64,000 bases of DNA, from the NCBI GenBank assembly GCA_021153565.1, contig JAJKJU010000178.1:1-64000 (forward strand), in the 5' to 3' direction. Position 1 is the first letter of the stretch; each line of letters opens with the position of its first letter. The notes under the pieces were generated by a model. That model was not told the origin of the DNA and did not search any database. It saw only the letters and a list, made by a program, of their open reading frames with translations. Made by a program: the position numbers and the translations under genes. Of the stretch, positions 18,681-28,504 are shown one piece after another. Source of the stretch: Rhizobacter sp. (GTDB taxonomy: Bacteria; Pseudomonadota; Gammaproteobacteria; Burkholderiales; Burkholderiaceae_C).

Positions 18681-20795
18681 TCACTCGTGCGAGGACTGCG
18701 GTTCGCGATCGAGCAGCGCCTTCATGGATAGCTTGACGCGCCCCTTTTCGTCGGTCTCGAGCACCTTGACCTTGACGATTTGGCCTTCCTTGAGGAAGTC
18801 GGTGACCTTCTCGACGCGCTGGTGCGCGATCTGGCTGATGTGCAGCAGACCGTCCTTGCCCGGCAGCAGGTTCACGAGCGCGCCGAAGTCGAGGATCTTG
18901 GTGATCGGGCCTTCGTAGACCTTGCCCACTTCGACTTCCGCCGTAATCTCTTCGATGCGCTTCTTCGCGTACTCCGCCTTGTCGGCATCGGTGGATGCAA
19001 TGGTGATGGTGCCGTCTTCGCCAATATCGATCGTGGTGCCGGTCTCTTCGGTCAGCGCACGGATGGTCGCGCCGCCCTTGCCGATCACGTCACGGATCTT
19101 CTCGGGGTTGATCTTCATCGTATACAGGCGCGGAGCGAACTGCGATACCTCGGTCTTTGCACCGCCCATGGCCTCAACCATTTTGCCGAGGATGTGCATG
19201 CGGGCTTCTTTGGCCTGGGCCAGTGCCACTTGCATGATTTCCTTGGTGATGCCCTGGATCTTGATGTCCATCTGCAAGGCGGTCACGCCGGTGGTCGTCC
19301 CAGCCACCTTGAAGTCCATGTCGCCCAGGTGATCTTCGTCCCCGAGAATGTCGGTCAGCACCGCGAAGCGGTTGCCTTCCTTGATGAGGCCCATGGCGAT
19401 GCCGGCGACGTGCGCCTTCATCGGAACGCCGGCGTCCATCAGCGCGAGACAGCCGCCGCACACCGAGGCCATTGAGGAAGAACCGTTCGACTCGGTGATT
19501 TCAGACACCACGCGCATCGAATACGGGAATTCGCCACGGTCCGGCAGCACGGCAACCAGTGCGCGCTTGGCCAGACGGCCATGGCCGATTTCGCGACGCT
19601 TCGGAGTACCCACGCGACCCGTTTCCCCAGTGGCGAACGGAGGCATGTTGTAGTGAAGCATGAAGTGTTCGCTGAACTCTCCAGCAAGGGCATCGATCTT
19701 CTGCGAATCGCGATCAGTGCCGAGCGTGGCGGCCACCAGCGCCTGCGTTTCACCGCGGGTGAACAGTGCGGAGCCGTGAACGCGCGGCAGCACGCCGTTG
19801 CGGATCTCGATGTTGCGCACGGTGCGGGTATCGCGACCGTCGATGCGTGGCTCGCCCGCCAGGATCTGGCTGCGAACGATCTTGGCTTCGATGTCGAAGA
19901 GGACATTGTCGACCTTGACCTTGTCGAAGTCCACACCTTCTTCTGTCAGTGCTCCGATGGTGAAAGCGGTGACTTCACGCGTGGCTTGCGTGCGGGCCTG
20001 CTTGGAGCGGATCTGGTAGGCGGCGCGCAGTTTCTCTTCGGCCAATGCCGTGACCTTGGCGATGAAAGCTTCGTCCTTGTCGGCGGGCTTCCAGTCCCAG
20101 GCCGGCTTGCCGGCCTGGCGCACCAGGTCATTGATCGCGGCGATGGCGATGTTGCCTTGATCGTGACCGAAGACGACGCCGCCGAGCATCACTTCTTCGC
20201 TCAGCTGCCTGGCTTCGGATTCGACCATCAGCACAGCGGCCTGCGTGCCGGCGACGACGAGGTCCATCTGCGATTCGACCAGTTGGGTCTTTGTCGGGTT
20301 CAGCACGTACTGGCCGTTGATGTAACCCACGCGAGCGGCACCGATCGGGCCGTTGAAAGGCAGACCGGAAATCGCCATCGCAGCGCTGGCGCCGATGAGC
20401 GAAGGAATGTCGGCCGCGACTTCAGGGTTCAGCGACAGGACGTGGATGACGACCTGGACTTCGTTGTAGAAGCCTTCGGGGAAGAGCGGACGCAGCGGAC
20501 GGTCGATGAGGCGCGAGGTCAGCGTCTCGAGTTCGCTCGGCCGGCCTTCACGCTTGAAGAAGCTGCCCGGGATCTTGCCGGCGGCGTAGGTCTTCTCGAT
20601 GTAGTCAACGGTTAGAGGAAAGAAATCCTGTCCCGGCTTGGCGCTCTTCGCGCCGACCACTGTGGCCAGGACGACCGTGTCCTCGACGTTGACAATGACC
20701 GCACCACTCGCCTGGCGGGCGATTTCGCCGGTTTCTAGCGTGACGGTGTGCTGACCCCATTGGAAGGTCTTGGTGACTTTGTTGAACATGCTCAT
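18681..20795 (-). CDS. pnp: Polyribonucleotide nucleotidyltransferase (PNPase)
   Basis: A 704-residue 3'-5' phosphorolytic exoribonuclease of the RNA degradosome. Two RNase PH domains are followed by a KH domain ([20 protein letters not shown], about residues 555-575) and an S1 domain ([20 protein letters not shown] onward). It is located 3' of rpsO, a near-universal arrangement in proteobacteria. The start MSMFNKVTK has GGAG nine bases upstream. Confidence 0.98.
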   Translation of the reverse strand: MSMFNKVTKTFQWGQHTVTLETGEIARQASGAVIVNVEDTVVLATVVGAKSAKPGQDFFPLTVDYIEKTYAAGKIPGSFFKREGRPSELETLTSRLIDRPLRPLFPEGFYNEVQVVIHVLSLNPEVAADIPSLIGASAAMAISGLPFNGPIGAARVGYINGQYVLNPTKTQLVESQMDLVVAGTQAAVLMVESEARQLSEEVMLGGVVFGHDQGNIAIAAINDLVRQAGKPAWDWKPADKDEAFIAKVTALAEEKLRAAYQIRSKQARTQATREVTAFTIGALTEEGVDFDKVKVDNVLFDIEAKIVRSQILAGEPRIDGRDTRTVRNIEIRNGVLPRVHGSALFTRGETQALVAATLGTDRDSQKIDALAGEFSEHFMLHYNMPPFATGETGRVGTPKRREIGHGRLAKRALVAVLPDRGEFPYSMRVVSEITESNGSSSMASVCGGCLALMDAGVPMKAHVAGIAMGLIKEGNRFAVLTDILGDEDHLGDMDFKVAGTTTGVTALQMDIKIQGITKEIMQVALAQAKEARMHILGKMVEAMGGAKTEVSQFAPRLYTMKINPEKIRDVIGKGGATIRALTEETGTTIDIGEDGTITIASTDADKAEYAKKRIEEITAEVEVGKVYEGPITKILDFGALVNLLPGKDGLLHISQIAHQRVEKVTDFLKEGQIVKVKVLETDEKGRVKLSMKALLDREPQSSHE

Positions 20796-20964
20796 ATTTC
20801 GGATCTCCGGTTATAGCGAGCGCCTTGTGGGGCGGCGCTCTTGTCCTCGGAGCGAAGGCATCCTGGCGCGATGCCATTCCAGCGAGACTTCATCCCAGCT
20901 CACAGCGAGAGAAACGTCGATGGAATGACACATCGTCATCGATGGGTGCCCAGCTCCAAACACA

Positions 20965-21001
20965 AAGAGCCTGTGCTGGACAGTTTTCCAGACAGGCTCT
21001 T
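20965..21001 (-). terminator. Hairpin between rpsO and pnp
   Basis: A 10-bp stem (AAGAGCCTGT / ACAGGCTCTT) with an extra inner GGA/TCC pairing lies just after the rpsO stop. On the minus strand it is followed by TGTGTTT rather than a clean T run. It probably separates rpsO from pnp mRNA or serves as a processing site. No other feature is seen in the 222-bp gap. Confidence 0.7.
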
Positions 21002-21017
21002 CGATCTCATCGGCTGC

Positions 21018-21278
21018 TTACTTGCGCAGACCCAGCTTTTGGATCAGTGCGGTGTAGCGGTCCGCGTCAGTTCTCTTCAAGTACGCAAGAAGGCTCTTGC
21101 GGGTGTTGACCATCTTCAACAGGCCGCGGCGGCCGTGATGGTCCTTCAAGTGGAGCTTGAAGTGGGGGGTGAGGTCGTTGATGCGTGCAGTCAGCAGAGC
21201 GACCTGGACTTCGGGGGACCCGGTGTCGGCGGCGCCGCGTGCGTTTTCCTTGACGATCGCGCCCTTGTTGATGCTCAT
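21018..21278 (-). CDS. rpsO: 30S ribosomal protein S15
   Basis: An 86-residue primary 16S rRNA-binding protein of the small subunit. Motifs: [17 protein letters not shown], the [16 protein letters not shown] rRNA-contact segment, and [12 protein letters not shown] at the end. The start is the ATG at 21278 ([13 protein letters not shown]); the track ORF to 21506 is extended over the leader. Confidence 0.98.
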   Translation of the reverse strand: MSINKGAIVKENARGAADTGSPEVQVALLTARINDLTPHFKLHLKDHHGRRGLLKMVNTRKSLLAYLKRTDADRYTALIQKLGLRK

Positions 21279-21424
21279 GATGTTTCCTGTGGTCAGGTCC
21301 GTGCGTCCGATGTGGCGGGGCAGCGGTTTCCTGGTGTTGAACTTGCGGTCGCCGGTGAAACCGACCAGCGCCGTGCGGGGGACTTCACCTTTTCGAATGA
21401 TTCGTGCAAGGCAAAGCCAGTCAA

Positions 21425-22585
21425 TTATAGCGGATGAGACTGGATCGCCTGCTTCAACCGCCCTACCCCAAGGGTAAGTCGACCCGGATCTTGCGAAGCG
21501 AAGCACCAGCGCAGCCAGCCTTCGGCCTCGTCGCCGAAAGCAGCGCCAGGGGCAATGCCAAGGCCGACAGACGACACAAGGTGCTTGGCAAAGGCGAGGG
21601 AATCCTTCTGACCCTCGACTCGGAAGAAGGCATACATGCCGCCCAAGGGATTGGCGACCTGCACTCCCGGAACGGCCGCCAACTGCGGGATCAATGTGTC
21701 CCGGCAGTTTTTCATGCGCCGGACGAGGCCGGGAACGAATTCTTCGGCATGGGCCAGAGCTGCGAGGCCGGCTCGTTGTACGAACACCGGGGCACAGGAG
21801 GTGTTGAACTCAATGAGCTTTCCCGCATCGGCGATGAAATCGGGCGGCGCGACCATCCAGCCCAGACGCCAGCCGGTCATCAGGAAGCTCTTTGAGAAAC
21901 TGTGCACGACAACGAGACGATCATCGGCGACGGCAATGTCGAGAAAGCTCGGCGCGGCCCGGGCGCCTTCAGCGAAATACATTCGCTCGTAAACCTCGTC
22001 GGCGACAACCCAGGTGCCGGTACGGCGGCAGTGATCCAGGATTGCTTGTTGATCGTCGCGGGTGAGCGTCCAGCCGGTGGGATTGTTGGGGGCGTTGACG
22101 AGGAGAACGGCGGTCTTGTCGGTGACGGTTGACAACAACTCGTCCAAGTCGAGATGCCACCCGTCACCCGGGCTGCGAAGCGACACCCGCTTCACGTTTG
22201 CGCCGAGGATCGCCGGTTGCGATGTCAAGTTCGGCCACAGAGGCACGACCGCCACCACCTCGTCGCCTGCCCCGGCGAGGGCCTGCATCGCGACCATCAA
22301 CGCGCTGACACCCGACGACGTCACCGCGATCCGATCCGCACTCACCGCAGGATGCAAGTCACTCATGTAGCGTGCAATCGCCTCGCGCAACTCCGGAATG
22401 CCGAGGTTGTTCGCATAAAAGGTCTCGCCGCGGCGAAGCGACTCGATTGCCGCATCCTTCACGAATCCCGGCGTCGGCTCATCGCTTTCACCGAACCAGA
22501 ACGCGAGGACGTCGTGGCGCCCCGTGCCGGCATTCGCAACTTCCCGAATCTTTGACCCAGGCAAATCGCGGATCACGCTTCTCAT
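21425..22585 (-). CDS. PLP-dependent aminotransferase, class I/II
   Basis: A 386-residue fold-type I aminotransferase. The PLP-binding lysine is in [18 protein letters not shown]; earlier motifs are [15 protein letters not shown] and [12 protein letters not shown]. The family transfers amino groups between an amino acid (often Asp, aromatic or branched) and 2-oxoglutarate; the exact substrate is not readable. The start is the ATG at 22585 ([13 protein letters not shown]). The track start at 22723 lies in a family A palindrome, which gives the false prefix. Confidence 0.92.
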   Translation of the reverse strand: MRSVIRDLPGSKIREVANAGTGRHDVLAFWFGESDEPTPGFVKDAAIESLRRGETFYANNLGIPELREAIARYMSDLHPAVSADRIAVTSSGVSALMVAMQALAGAGDEVVAVVPLWPNLTSQPAILGANVKRVSLRSPGDGWHLDLDELLSTVTDKTAVLLVNAPNNPTGWTLTRDDQQAILDHCRRTGTWVVADEVYERMYFAEGARAAPSFLDIAVADDRLVVVHSFSKSFLMTGWRLGWMVAPPDFIADAGKLIEFNTSCAPVFVQRAGLAALAHAEEFVPGLVRRMKNCRDTLIPQLAAVPGVQVANPLGGMYAFFRVEGQKDSLAFAKHLVSSVGLGIAPGAAFGDEAEGWLRWCFASQDPGRLTLGVGRLKQAIQSHPL

Positions 22586-22658
22586 GGCCACTCCAAAAAA
22601 ATGCGGCTGCTGGTGCAGCCGCTGGTTGGAGATTATCTTGCAGTGCCTTGTTTGCGCA

Positions 22659-22821
22659 GAGAGGCTGAGAGTATTTCGAGCGTGTCCGAGCAGCACGTCA
22701 AAAGGCGCCTGATCCAGGCGCAAAGCGCAGCCATAGCTTGGCTATGGCGAGCATTTTCAACGACGAGCAGGGGGCGTTTGGCGTGATGAGCGGGCATGAT
22801 CGAAAAACTCTCAGCCTCAGA
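22659..22821. repeat. Palindromic element family A, copy 5
   Basis: A full-length copy between tsaD and the aminotransferase gene, with the left end GAGGCTGAGAGTATTTCGAG and core AGCCATAGCTTGGCTATGG. Its right end is about 17 bp from the tsaD stop. Confidence 0.92.
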
Positions 22822-22837
22822 GGGACGCGCATTTTCT

Positions 22838-23872
22838 TCAAGCAGCGTGCAGCGGCCACCTGGGCCTCACGTTGAACGTGTAGCACTTGTTGGCCTTCGC
22901 GATCCCGCGCTGCAGCCTCATCGCCGCGGCCAGAGCGATCATCGCCCCGTTGTCAGTACACAGCGACAACTCCGGGTAGTGCACTCGCACCTGCCGCCTC
23001 ATGCACTCGGCATTCAGCATTTCTCGCAGGCGTGAATTCGCGCCGACGCCGCCTGCCACCACCAGGCGCTTCAGCCCCGTCTCTTTCAAGGCTGCCACCG
23101 ACTTGCGAGCCAGCACTTCCGCGATCGCCTCCTGGGTGGACGCCGCCAAATTCGCCTTGTCCTGTTCGCAGACGTTGGTGCCCATTTTCATGAGCTGCGT
23201 GCGCACCGCCGTCTTCAGGCCAGCAAAGGAAAAATCCAGGTTCCCGCTGTGAAGCAAGGGGCGCGGAAGATCGAAAGTCGCAGCGTCGCCGAACTCCGCA
23301 AGCCTCGCCAACGCGGGCCCCCCGGGATACCCGAGCCCCATCAACTTGGCTGACTTATCGAAGGCTTCGCCTGCGGCATCGTCGATGGTTTCTCCGAGCA
23401 ATTCGTATTCGCCCACATCGTCGACCCGCATCAACTGCGTGTGCCCGCCCGAAACAAGCAGGGCAACAAATGGGAACTCGGGCGGATCCTTCGATAGGAA
23501 TGGCGAGAGCAAATGCCCTTCGAGGTGATGCACGCCCATGACAGGCTTGCCCAATGCCGCGCCCAGCGCGCAGGCCACGCCCGCGCCCACAAGCAATGCG
23601 CCGGCCAGGCCGGGACCCTGTGTAAAAGCCACGACGTCAATTTCGTCGAGCGGCACGCCTGCTTCGGCGAGCACCATGCGTGTCAAGGGCAGGACCCGGC
23701 GAATGTGGTCACGCGACGCCAGTTCCGGCACCACACCACCATAGGCTTGATGCATGTCGATCTGACTGTGCAGGGCATGGGCACGCAGTTCGGGCACGCC
23801 GGCCGTGTCCGCGCAGCGCACAAGCGCGACGCCCGTTTCGTCGCAGGACGACTCGACTCCGAGGATGTTCAT
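22838..23872 (-). CDS. tsaD: tRNA N6-threonylcarbamoyladenosine transferase subunit TsaD
   Basis: A 344-residue ASKHA-fold protein that transfers threonylcarbamoyl from its adenylate to A37 of ANN-decoding tRNAs, with TsaB and TsaE. The metal-binding HxxxH is in [13 protein letters not shown]; the N-terminus [17 protein letters not shown] and the nucleotide loop [16 protein letters not shown] are typical. The length is normal. Confidence 0.97.
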   Translation of the reverse strand: MNILGVESSCDETGVALVRCADTAGVPELRAHALHSQIDMHQAYGGVVPELASRDHIRRVLPLTRMVLAEAGVPLDEIDVVAFTQGPGLAGALLVGAGVACALGAALGKPVMGVHHLEGHLLSPFLSKDPPEFPFVALLVSGGHTQLMRVDDVGEYELLGETIDDAAGEAFDKSAKLMGLGYPGGPALARLAEFGDAATFDLPRPLLHSGNLDFSFAGLKTAVRTQLMKMGTNVCEQDKANLAASTQEAIAEVLARKSVAALKETGLKRLVVAGGVGANSRLREMLNAECMRRQVRVHYPELSLCTDNGAMIALAAAMRLQRGIAKANKCYTFNVRPRWPLHAA

Positions 23873-24081
23873 GCGAGCAGTTTACGAGGGACCCGTTGAT
23901 CCCAGCGTCGTGACAGTCGGACCATTTGAATTGGCTTACTAACAACTCGAAACAGGATTTGTCCAGAGTTTTCCCTTGTTCATTAAGAATTGCCTTTCTT
24001 GCATGACGCGCTGCCGCTACTCTGCGGACTCCCCATAGAGCGTCTGTCTCGAAGCAGCCGCCACGAAAGATCATCAGAGCG

Positions 24082-24363
24082 ATGAAAGAATATCGTCTAG
24101 CCTGCTGGCCGGATTTGCCTACGCCCTTCCACCGCACTGCGTATCGACGCATGGCGAGCGACATGTCGCATCGCCACTTGACGATCACTCAACTCGCCAA
24201 TGTCACTGGCTTGAAACGCATGGAGGTCCGCCACTTCGTCGAGATGCTGGAAGCCAAGGGGGTGCTACTCGAGCGCGAGTGCATGACGCCTCAGTTCTGG
24301 TCGCTGAGCCCTTTCGGGGGATGGCTGCGACGAGCAATTTCCGGCGCGGCTGGGGGCCGCTGA
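24082..24363 (+). CDS. Small conserved hypothetical, possible winged-helix protein
   Basis: A 93-residue protein. Residues 33-65 (LTITQLANVTGLKRMEVRHFVEMLEAKGVLLE) have the spacing of a winged helix-turn-helix. I recall similar small proteins near tsaD in Comamonadaceae but cannot confirm a named family. The ribosome site is weak. A strong terminator (24381) follows immediately, which supports real transcription. Function is unknown. Confidence 0.6.
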   Translation: MKEYRLACWPDLPTPFHRTAYRRMASDMSHRHLTITQLANVTGLKRMEVRHFVEMLEAKGVLLERECMTPQFWSLSPFGGWLRRAISGAAGGR

Positions 24364-24380
24364 ACATCTCATTTCTCGTG

Positions 24381-24407
24381 AAAATGCCCGCTGAAAGCGG
24401 GCATTTT
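24381..24407 (+). terminator. Rho-independent terminator
   Basis: A perfect 12-bp stem AAAATGCCCGCT / AGCGGGCATTTT around a GAA loop, with flanking A and T runs that could make it work in either direction. It ends the small gene upstream and insulates nasT. Confidence 0.9.
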
Positions 24408-24444
24408 CATTCCTGTTGTGGCGCGAATGTTGCAACACTTGCGC

Positions 24445-25077
24445 ATGAATCAGGCCACGGCCCTGCGCATCGTCATCGTCGCTCCCGACACCCTCGCCCC
24501 CGATCCTTCTGATCCGCAGGCCGAGGTGGAGGCAGAGCGCTCGCGCAGCCTGCGCATCGGCATGCTCGAGAACGGCTACAACATCGTTGCCGTGCTACCG
24601 GCAGACGTATTCCTGCCCGACCGGCTCGCGCAGATCAGCCCCGACATGATCATCGTGGACGCCGAGAGCCAGGCACGCGACACGCTGGAACATGTGGTGG
24701 TCGCCACGCGAGATGCGCGTCGGCCGATCGTTTTGTTCACCAACGATGACGATACCAGCCATGTGCGCGACGCCATCGCGGCGGGTGTCACTGCCTATGT
24801 TGTCGCCGGACTGGCCGCGGATCGCGTGAAACCCGTGCTGGAAGTCGCACTTGCACGCTTCCAGCATGAAGAAGCCATGCGTCGCGAACTGGCGGATGCG
24901 CGCATGCAGCTGTCCGAGCGCAAGGTGATCGATCGGGCGAAGGGCATCCTGATGCGCCGGCACTCGCTGGAGGAAGGCGAAGCCTATGCGCGGCTTCGCA
25001 AGACAGCAATGGACAAGGGCATGAAGCTCGCCGAAGTGGCACAGCGGATCATCGACGTGGCGGATTTGCTTGGCTGA
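24445..25077 (+). CDS. nasT: ANTAR-domain response regulator, NasT type
   Basis: A 210-residue protein with an N-terminal receiver-like domain and a C-terminal ANTAR RNA-binding domain (ERKVIDRAKGILMRRHSLEEGEAYARLRKTAMD). The family binds paired hexaloop hairpins in leader RNA and prevents termination, activating nitrate assimilation genes when nitrate is present. The start is taken as MNQATALRIV (24445); the track adds nine residues. It lies directly upstream of a nitrate ABC transporter whose leader holds the expected RNA target. The usual partner NasS is not separately encoded nearby; the NrtA-like protein is its homologue. Confidence 0.9.
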   Translation: MNQATALRIVIVAPDTLAPDPSDPQAEVEAERSRSLRIGMLENGYNIVAVLPADVFLPDRLAQISPDMIIVDAESQARDTLEHVVVATRDARRPIVLFTNDDDTSHVRDAIAAGVTAYVVAGLAADRVKPVLEVALARFQHEEAMRRELADARMQLSERKVIDRAKGILMRRHSLEEGEAYARLRKTAMDKGMKLAEVAQRIIDVADLLG

Positions 25078-25262
25078 CGCACAAGGCTTGTGCATTGCAC
25101 GAGTCCAATTGGTGCGGAATGCTTCGCGGGTGGCAGAGCGAAGGTCCGGGCATGAGGTGCCGGTCGAAGGACCCCAGACGATCGTCCACACCGGGACGAC
25201 GTCCCGCGTCGGGCTGCGTCGACAGTCCGCGGATCCTTCGCATTCCCCACCCAAACGCCCCG

Positions 25263-25278
25263 TGGCATGGGGCTTGCA
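25263..25278 (+). promoter_or_regulatory. Sigma-54 promoter of nrtABC
   Basis: TGGCATGGGGCTTGCA matches TGGCAC-N5-TTGCA with the invariant GG (25264-25265) and GC (25276-25277) ten bases apart. The predicted start of transcription is near 25289, one base before the first ANTAR hairpin. Sigma-54 use points to NtrC-controlled expression under nitrogen limitation. Confidence 0.85.
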
Positions 25279-25289
25279 TATCCCCTTGC

Positions 25290-25346
25290 GGACGGTCAAC
25301 GGCGATCTTCCAACAACATCGATACGCACCATCGACGGTACGTCTC
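25290..25346 (+). promoter_or_regulatory. ANTAR-target leader RNA, two hexaloop hairpins
   Basis: Hairpin 1 (25290-25311) is GGA-C-GGTC [AACGGC] GATC-T-TCC. Hairpin 2 (25321-25346, core 25324-25343) is ACG-C-ACC [ATCGAC] GGT-A-CGT. Both loops have six bases with A at position 1 and G at position 4, the established ANTAR recognition rule, and both stems carry a single 1x1 mismatch. A terminator follows directly, as in known NasT and NasR leaders. Confidence 0.85.
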
Positions 25347-25357
25347 GAAAGGACGAC

Positions 25358-25414
25358 GGCGTCCCCACCGAACTGGTCTAGGCCAGTGACGTGCGGACGC
25401 CATTTTTGCTTTTT
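25358..25414 (+). terminator. Attenuator terminator in the nrt leader
   Basis: The outer stem GGCGTCC (25358-25364) pairs with GGACGCC (25395-25401), with an inner ACTGG/CCAGT hairpin, followed by ATTTTTGCTTTTT. It ends 15 bp before the nrtA ATG, so without antitermination the transporter would not be transcribed. Confidence 0.85.
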
Positions 25415-25429
25415 GCACGAGACAACACC

Positions 25430-26692
25430 ATGACCCCATTCCTGAACGGAAAGATCGACATGAGCCGCCGTCAACTCATCAAAGCCGCTGCAGCCGCAGG
25501 CGCCGCCGGCATGGTCCCCGGCTTGCAAAGCGCGGTCTACGCCGCCGGATCGGACAAGCCCGAGAAGGAAGAGGTTCGCATCGGCTTCATTCCCCTCACC
25601 GACTGCGCATCGGTGGTGATGGCCTCGGTACTCGGCTTCGACAAGAAGTACGGTGTGAAGATCATTCCGACCAAGGAAGCCTCGTGGGCCGGCGTGCGCG
25701 ACAAGCTCGTCAACGGCGAGCTCGACATGGCGCACGTGCTGTACGGCCTGATATACGGCGTGCACCTGGGGGTGAGCGGCCCCAAGAAGGACATGGCCGT
25801 GTTGATGACGCTCAACAACAACGGCCAAGCCATCACGCTGTCGAAAAAGCTCGCGGACAAGGGAGCCGTCGACGGCCCGAGTCTCGCCAAGCTGATGCAG
25901 GCCGAAAAGCGGGAATACACCTTCGCGCAGACTTTCCCAACCGGGACGCATGCCATGTGGCTGTACTACTGGCTCGCGACCTATGGCATCAATCCGATGA
26001 AGGACGCCAAGGTCATCACCGTGCCGCCGCCACAGATGGTTGCCAACATGCGAGTGGGCAACATGGACGGTTATTGCGTCGGCGAGCCCTGGGGCCACCG
26101 GGCCATCATGGACGGCATCGGCATCACAGGTGTCACCACGCAGGACATCTGGAAGGACCACCCCGAGAAGACGCTCGGAAGCACGGCCGACTTTGTGAAG
26201 AAGAACCCCAACACCTGCCGCGCAGTGATGATGGCCATCATCGAAGCTGGCAAGTGGATCGACGCGAGCCTGCAGAACAAGATGAAGATGGCCGAGACCG
26301 TGGCCGACAAGAGCTATGTCAATACCGGCGTCGACGCGATCAACCAGCGCATCCTGGGCCGCTACCAGAACGGCCTCGGCAAGACCTGGGACGACCCCAA
26401 CCACATGAAGTTCTTCAACGACGGCGCAGTCACCTTCCCATACCTGTCCGATGGCATGTGGTTTCTCACGCAGCACAAGCGCTGGGGTCTTATCAAGGAG
26501 CACCCCGACTATCTCGCGATCGCCAAGCAGATCAACCAGATCGATCTGTACAAGGAGGCGGCAAGTGCGCTCAAGGTCAACATCCCCAAGGAGCCGATCC
26601 GCACGAGCAAGCTGATCGACGGCACGGTGTGGGACGGCAAGGACCCTAAGAAGTACGCCGACAGCTTTTCCGTGCGCGCCAGCGTGGCCTGA
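25430..26692 (+). CDS. nrtA: Nitrate ABC transporter substrate-binding protein
   Basis: A 420-residue periplasmic nitrate-binding protein of the NrtA/NasF family. A twin-arginine signal (SRRQLIKAAAAAGAAG) ends near residue 42. Conserved segments include VRIGFIPLTDCASVVMAS, PTKEASWAGVRDKLVNGELDMAH and YCVGEPWGHRA. The start chosen is the ATG at 25430, just past the leader terminator; a second ATG at 25460 (MSRRQLIK) is possible. It is first in the three-gene operon. Confidence 0.93.
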   Translation: MTPFLNGKIDMSRRQLIKAAAAAGAAGMVPGLQSAVYAAGSDKPEKEEVRIGFIPLTDCASVVMASVLGFDKKYGVKIIPTKEASWAGVRDKLVNGELDMAHVLYGLIYGVHLGVSGPKKDMAVLMTLNNNGQAITLSKKLADKGAVDGPSLAKLMQAEKREYTFAQTFPTGTHAMWLYYWLATYGINPMKDAKVITVPPPQMVANMRVGNMDGYCVGEPWGHRAIMDGIGITGVTTQDIWKDHPEKTLGSTADFVKKNPNTCRAVMMAIIEAGKWIDASLQNKMKMAETVADKSYVNTGVDAINQRILGRYQNGLGKTWDDPNHMKFFNDGAVTFPYLSDGMWFLTQHKRWGLIKEHPDYLAIAKQINQIDLYKEAASALKVNIPKEPIRTSKLIDGTVWDGKDPKKYADSFSVRASVA

Positions 26693-26716
26693 TTTCGCAG
26701 CACCAAGGAGTCGATC

Positions 26717-27637
26717 ATGGTCAGTGCAGTGTTTCATTCGCCGCTCGAAGCTGCGGCGGAATCCCAGGCTGAGGCGCTTGCCCAGCCTGTAAAGGCGGCG
26801 TCGGTCATCGCCCCGCCCGCCCAGCAGAAGGTGGCGCCGCCGGCGCCGGTGAAACCACCCGCCGATTGGGGAAGCCTGTTTCTCAGGGTGTTTGCACCGC
26901 TTGCGGGAATTGCCTTGCTGGTGGGCATCTGGGGGTTGCTCACGATGAAGAGCACCACCTTCCCGACGCCCGCGGCAACTTTCACGGAAGCCATCAAGGT
27001 GTTTTCCGACCCGTTCTACAGCAAGGGCCCGAACGACCAGGGCATCGGCTGGAACATCCTCTTCTCGCTGCAGCGCGTGGCCATCGGATTCGGCATGGCA
27101 GCGGCGGTGGGCATTCCGCTGGGCTTCATGATCGGTCGTTTCGATGTGCTCAATCGCATGGTGTCGCCGCTGATCAGCCTGCTGCGCCCGGTCTCGCCTC
27201 TTGCGTGGCTGCCGATTGGCTTGCTTGTGTTCAAGGCCGCTAACCCGGCCGCGATCTGGACGATCTTCATCTGTTCGATCTGGCCAATGATCATCAACAC
27301 CGCGGTCGGTGTACAGCGCGTGCCAGAGGACTATATGAACGTCGCAAAGGTGCTGAACCTGTCGGAATGGAAGATCGTCTCGCGCATCCTCTTCCCCGCG
27401 GTGCTGCCGTACATGCTGACGGGTGTGCGCCTGTCCGTTGGCACCGCCTGGCTCGTGATCGTCGCGGCCGAAATGCTGACTGGCGGCGTGGGCATCGGCT
27501 TCTGGGTGTGGGACGAGTGGAACAACCTCAACGTCACGCACATCCTGATCGCGATCTTCGTGATCGGCACCGTGGGTCTCTTGCTGGAATGGATGCTCGT
27601 CAGCATCGCCAAGCGATTCAGCTACGACAACACATGA
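26717..27637 (+). CDS. nrtB: Nitrate ABC transporter permease
   Basis: A 306-residue inner-membrane permease with about six helices and the BPD-transporter EAA-like loop (VAKVLNLSEWKIVSRILFPAVLPYMLTG). An Ala/Pro/Lys-rich N-terminal extension of about 50 residues precedes the first helix. AAGGAG lies nine bases upstream of the ATG. It sits 24 bp after nrtA. Confidence 0.93.
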   Translation: MVSAVFHSPLEAAAESQAEALAQPVKAASVIAPPAQQKVAPPAPVKPPADWGSLFLRVFAPLAGIALLVGIWGLLTMKSTTFPTPAATFTEAIKVFSDPFYSKGPNDQGIGWNILFSLQRVAIGFGMAAAVGIPLGFMIGRFDVLNRMVSPLISLLRPVSPLAWLPIGLLVFKAANPAAIWTIFICSIWPMIINTAVGVQRVPEDYMNVAKVLNLSEWKIVSRILFPAVLPYMLTGVRLSVGTAWLVIVAAEMLTGGVGIGFWVWDEWNNLNVTHILIAIFVIGTVGLLLEWMLVSIAKRFSYDNT

Positions 27638-27648
27638 GGACATCCGCC

Positions 27649-28449
27649 ATGAAGAAGAACTTCATTGATGTGCACAGCGCCGAAATGGTGTTCAGCACGA
27701 AAAAGGGCCGTTTTCACGCGCTGCACGACGTCCACCTCACGGTGGCCAAGGGTGAGTTCGTGACGCTGATCGGGCATTCGGGCTGCGGCAAGTCGACGCT
27801 CTTGAACCTGATCGCCGGCCTGCTGATGCCCACGAGCGGTGCACTGCTGTGCGACAACCGCGAGATTGCCGCACCGGGGCCGGAGCGGGCGGTGGTATTC
27901 CAGAATCATTCGCTTCTGCCGTGGCTCACCTGCTTCGAGAACGTGTACCTCGCGGTGGAACGTGTGTTTGCAGCCACCGAAGCAAAGACGAAGTTGAAGA
28001 AACGGACGCAGGAGGCCTTGGAGCTCGTGGGCATGGGCCACGCGACCGGCAAGCGACCTCATGAGATCTCCGGCGGCATGAAGCAGCGTGTGGGCATCGC
28101 GCGGGCGCTGGCGATGGAGCCGAAGGTGCTGCTGCTCGACGAACCCTTTGGTGCGCTCGACGCGCTGACTCGCGCGCATCTGCAGGACGAGCTGCTGAAG
28201 ATCGTGGCGCGCACGCAAAGCACAGTGGTGATGGTGACGCACGATGTGGACGAGGCGGTGTTGCTGTCAGATCGGATCGTGATGATGACGAACGGACCGG
28301 CGGCGACCATCGGCGAGATCCTGACTGTCGACCTGAAGCGCCCGCGCGAGCGCGTTGAATTGGCCGAGGATCCGCGCTACGTGCACTACCGCAAGGAAGT
28401 ACTGGACTTCTTGTACACGCGGCACGGCGAGAAGGCGCTGGCGGCCTGA
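27649..28449 (+). CDS. nrtC: Nitrate ABC transporter ATP-binding protein
   Basis: A 266-residue cytoplasmic ATPase. Walker A GHSGCGKST, signature ISGGMKQRVGIARAL, Walker B VLLLDEPFGALD and switch histidine VTHDVDEAV are intact. It lacks the NrtA-like C-terminal domain of cyanobacterial NrtC, so in size it is NrtD/NasD-like. The start is the ATG at 27649 (MKKNFIDVHSAEM), 11 bp after nrtB; the track ORF is extended into nrtB. Confidence 0.93.
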   Translation: MKKNFIDVHSAEMVFSTKKGRFHALHDVHLTVAKGEFVTLIGHSGCGKSTLLNLIAGLLMPTSGALLCDNREIAAPGPERAVVFQNHSLLPWLTCFENVYLAVERVFAATEAKTKLKKRTQEALELVGMGHATGKRPHEISGGMKQRVGIARALAMEPKVLLLDEPFGALDALTRAHLQDELLKIVARTQSTVVMVTHDVDEAVLLSDRIVMMTNGPAATIGEILTVDLKRPRERVELAEDPRYVHYRKEVLDFLYTRHGEKALAA

Positions 28450-28481
28450 GTTTCGAGAAGGAGAACAACAGCTACGGAAGC

Positions 28482-28496
28482 GGGCACGGGCCTTGC
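28482..28496 (+). promoter_or_regulatory. Sigma-54 promoter downstream of nrtC
   Basis: GGGCACGGGCCTTGC has the -24 GG (28483-28484) and -12 GC (28495-28496) with the exact ten-base spacing. The predicted start is near 28508. No coding gene follows on the plus strand; the structured region after it looks like a small RNA. Confidence 0.7.
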
Positions 28497-28504
28497 GTGC
28501 GCAT

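Noticed and set aside
25049-27643. An 864-residue minus-strand ORF opposite nrtA and nrtB
   Set aside because: It is a mirror frame of strongly supported plus-strand genes in GC-rich DNA, rich in His and Arg and without domain similarity.
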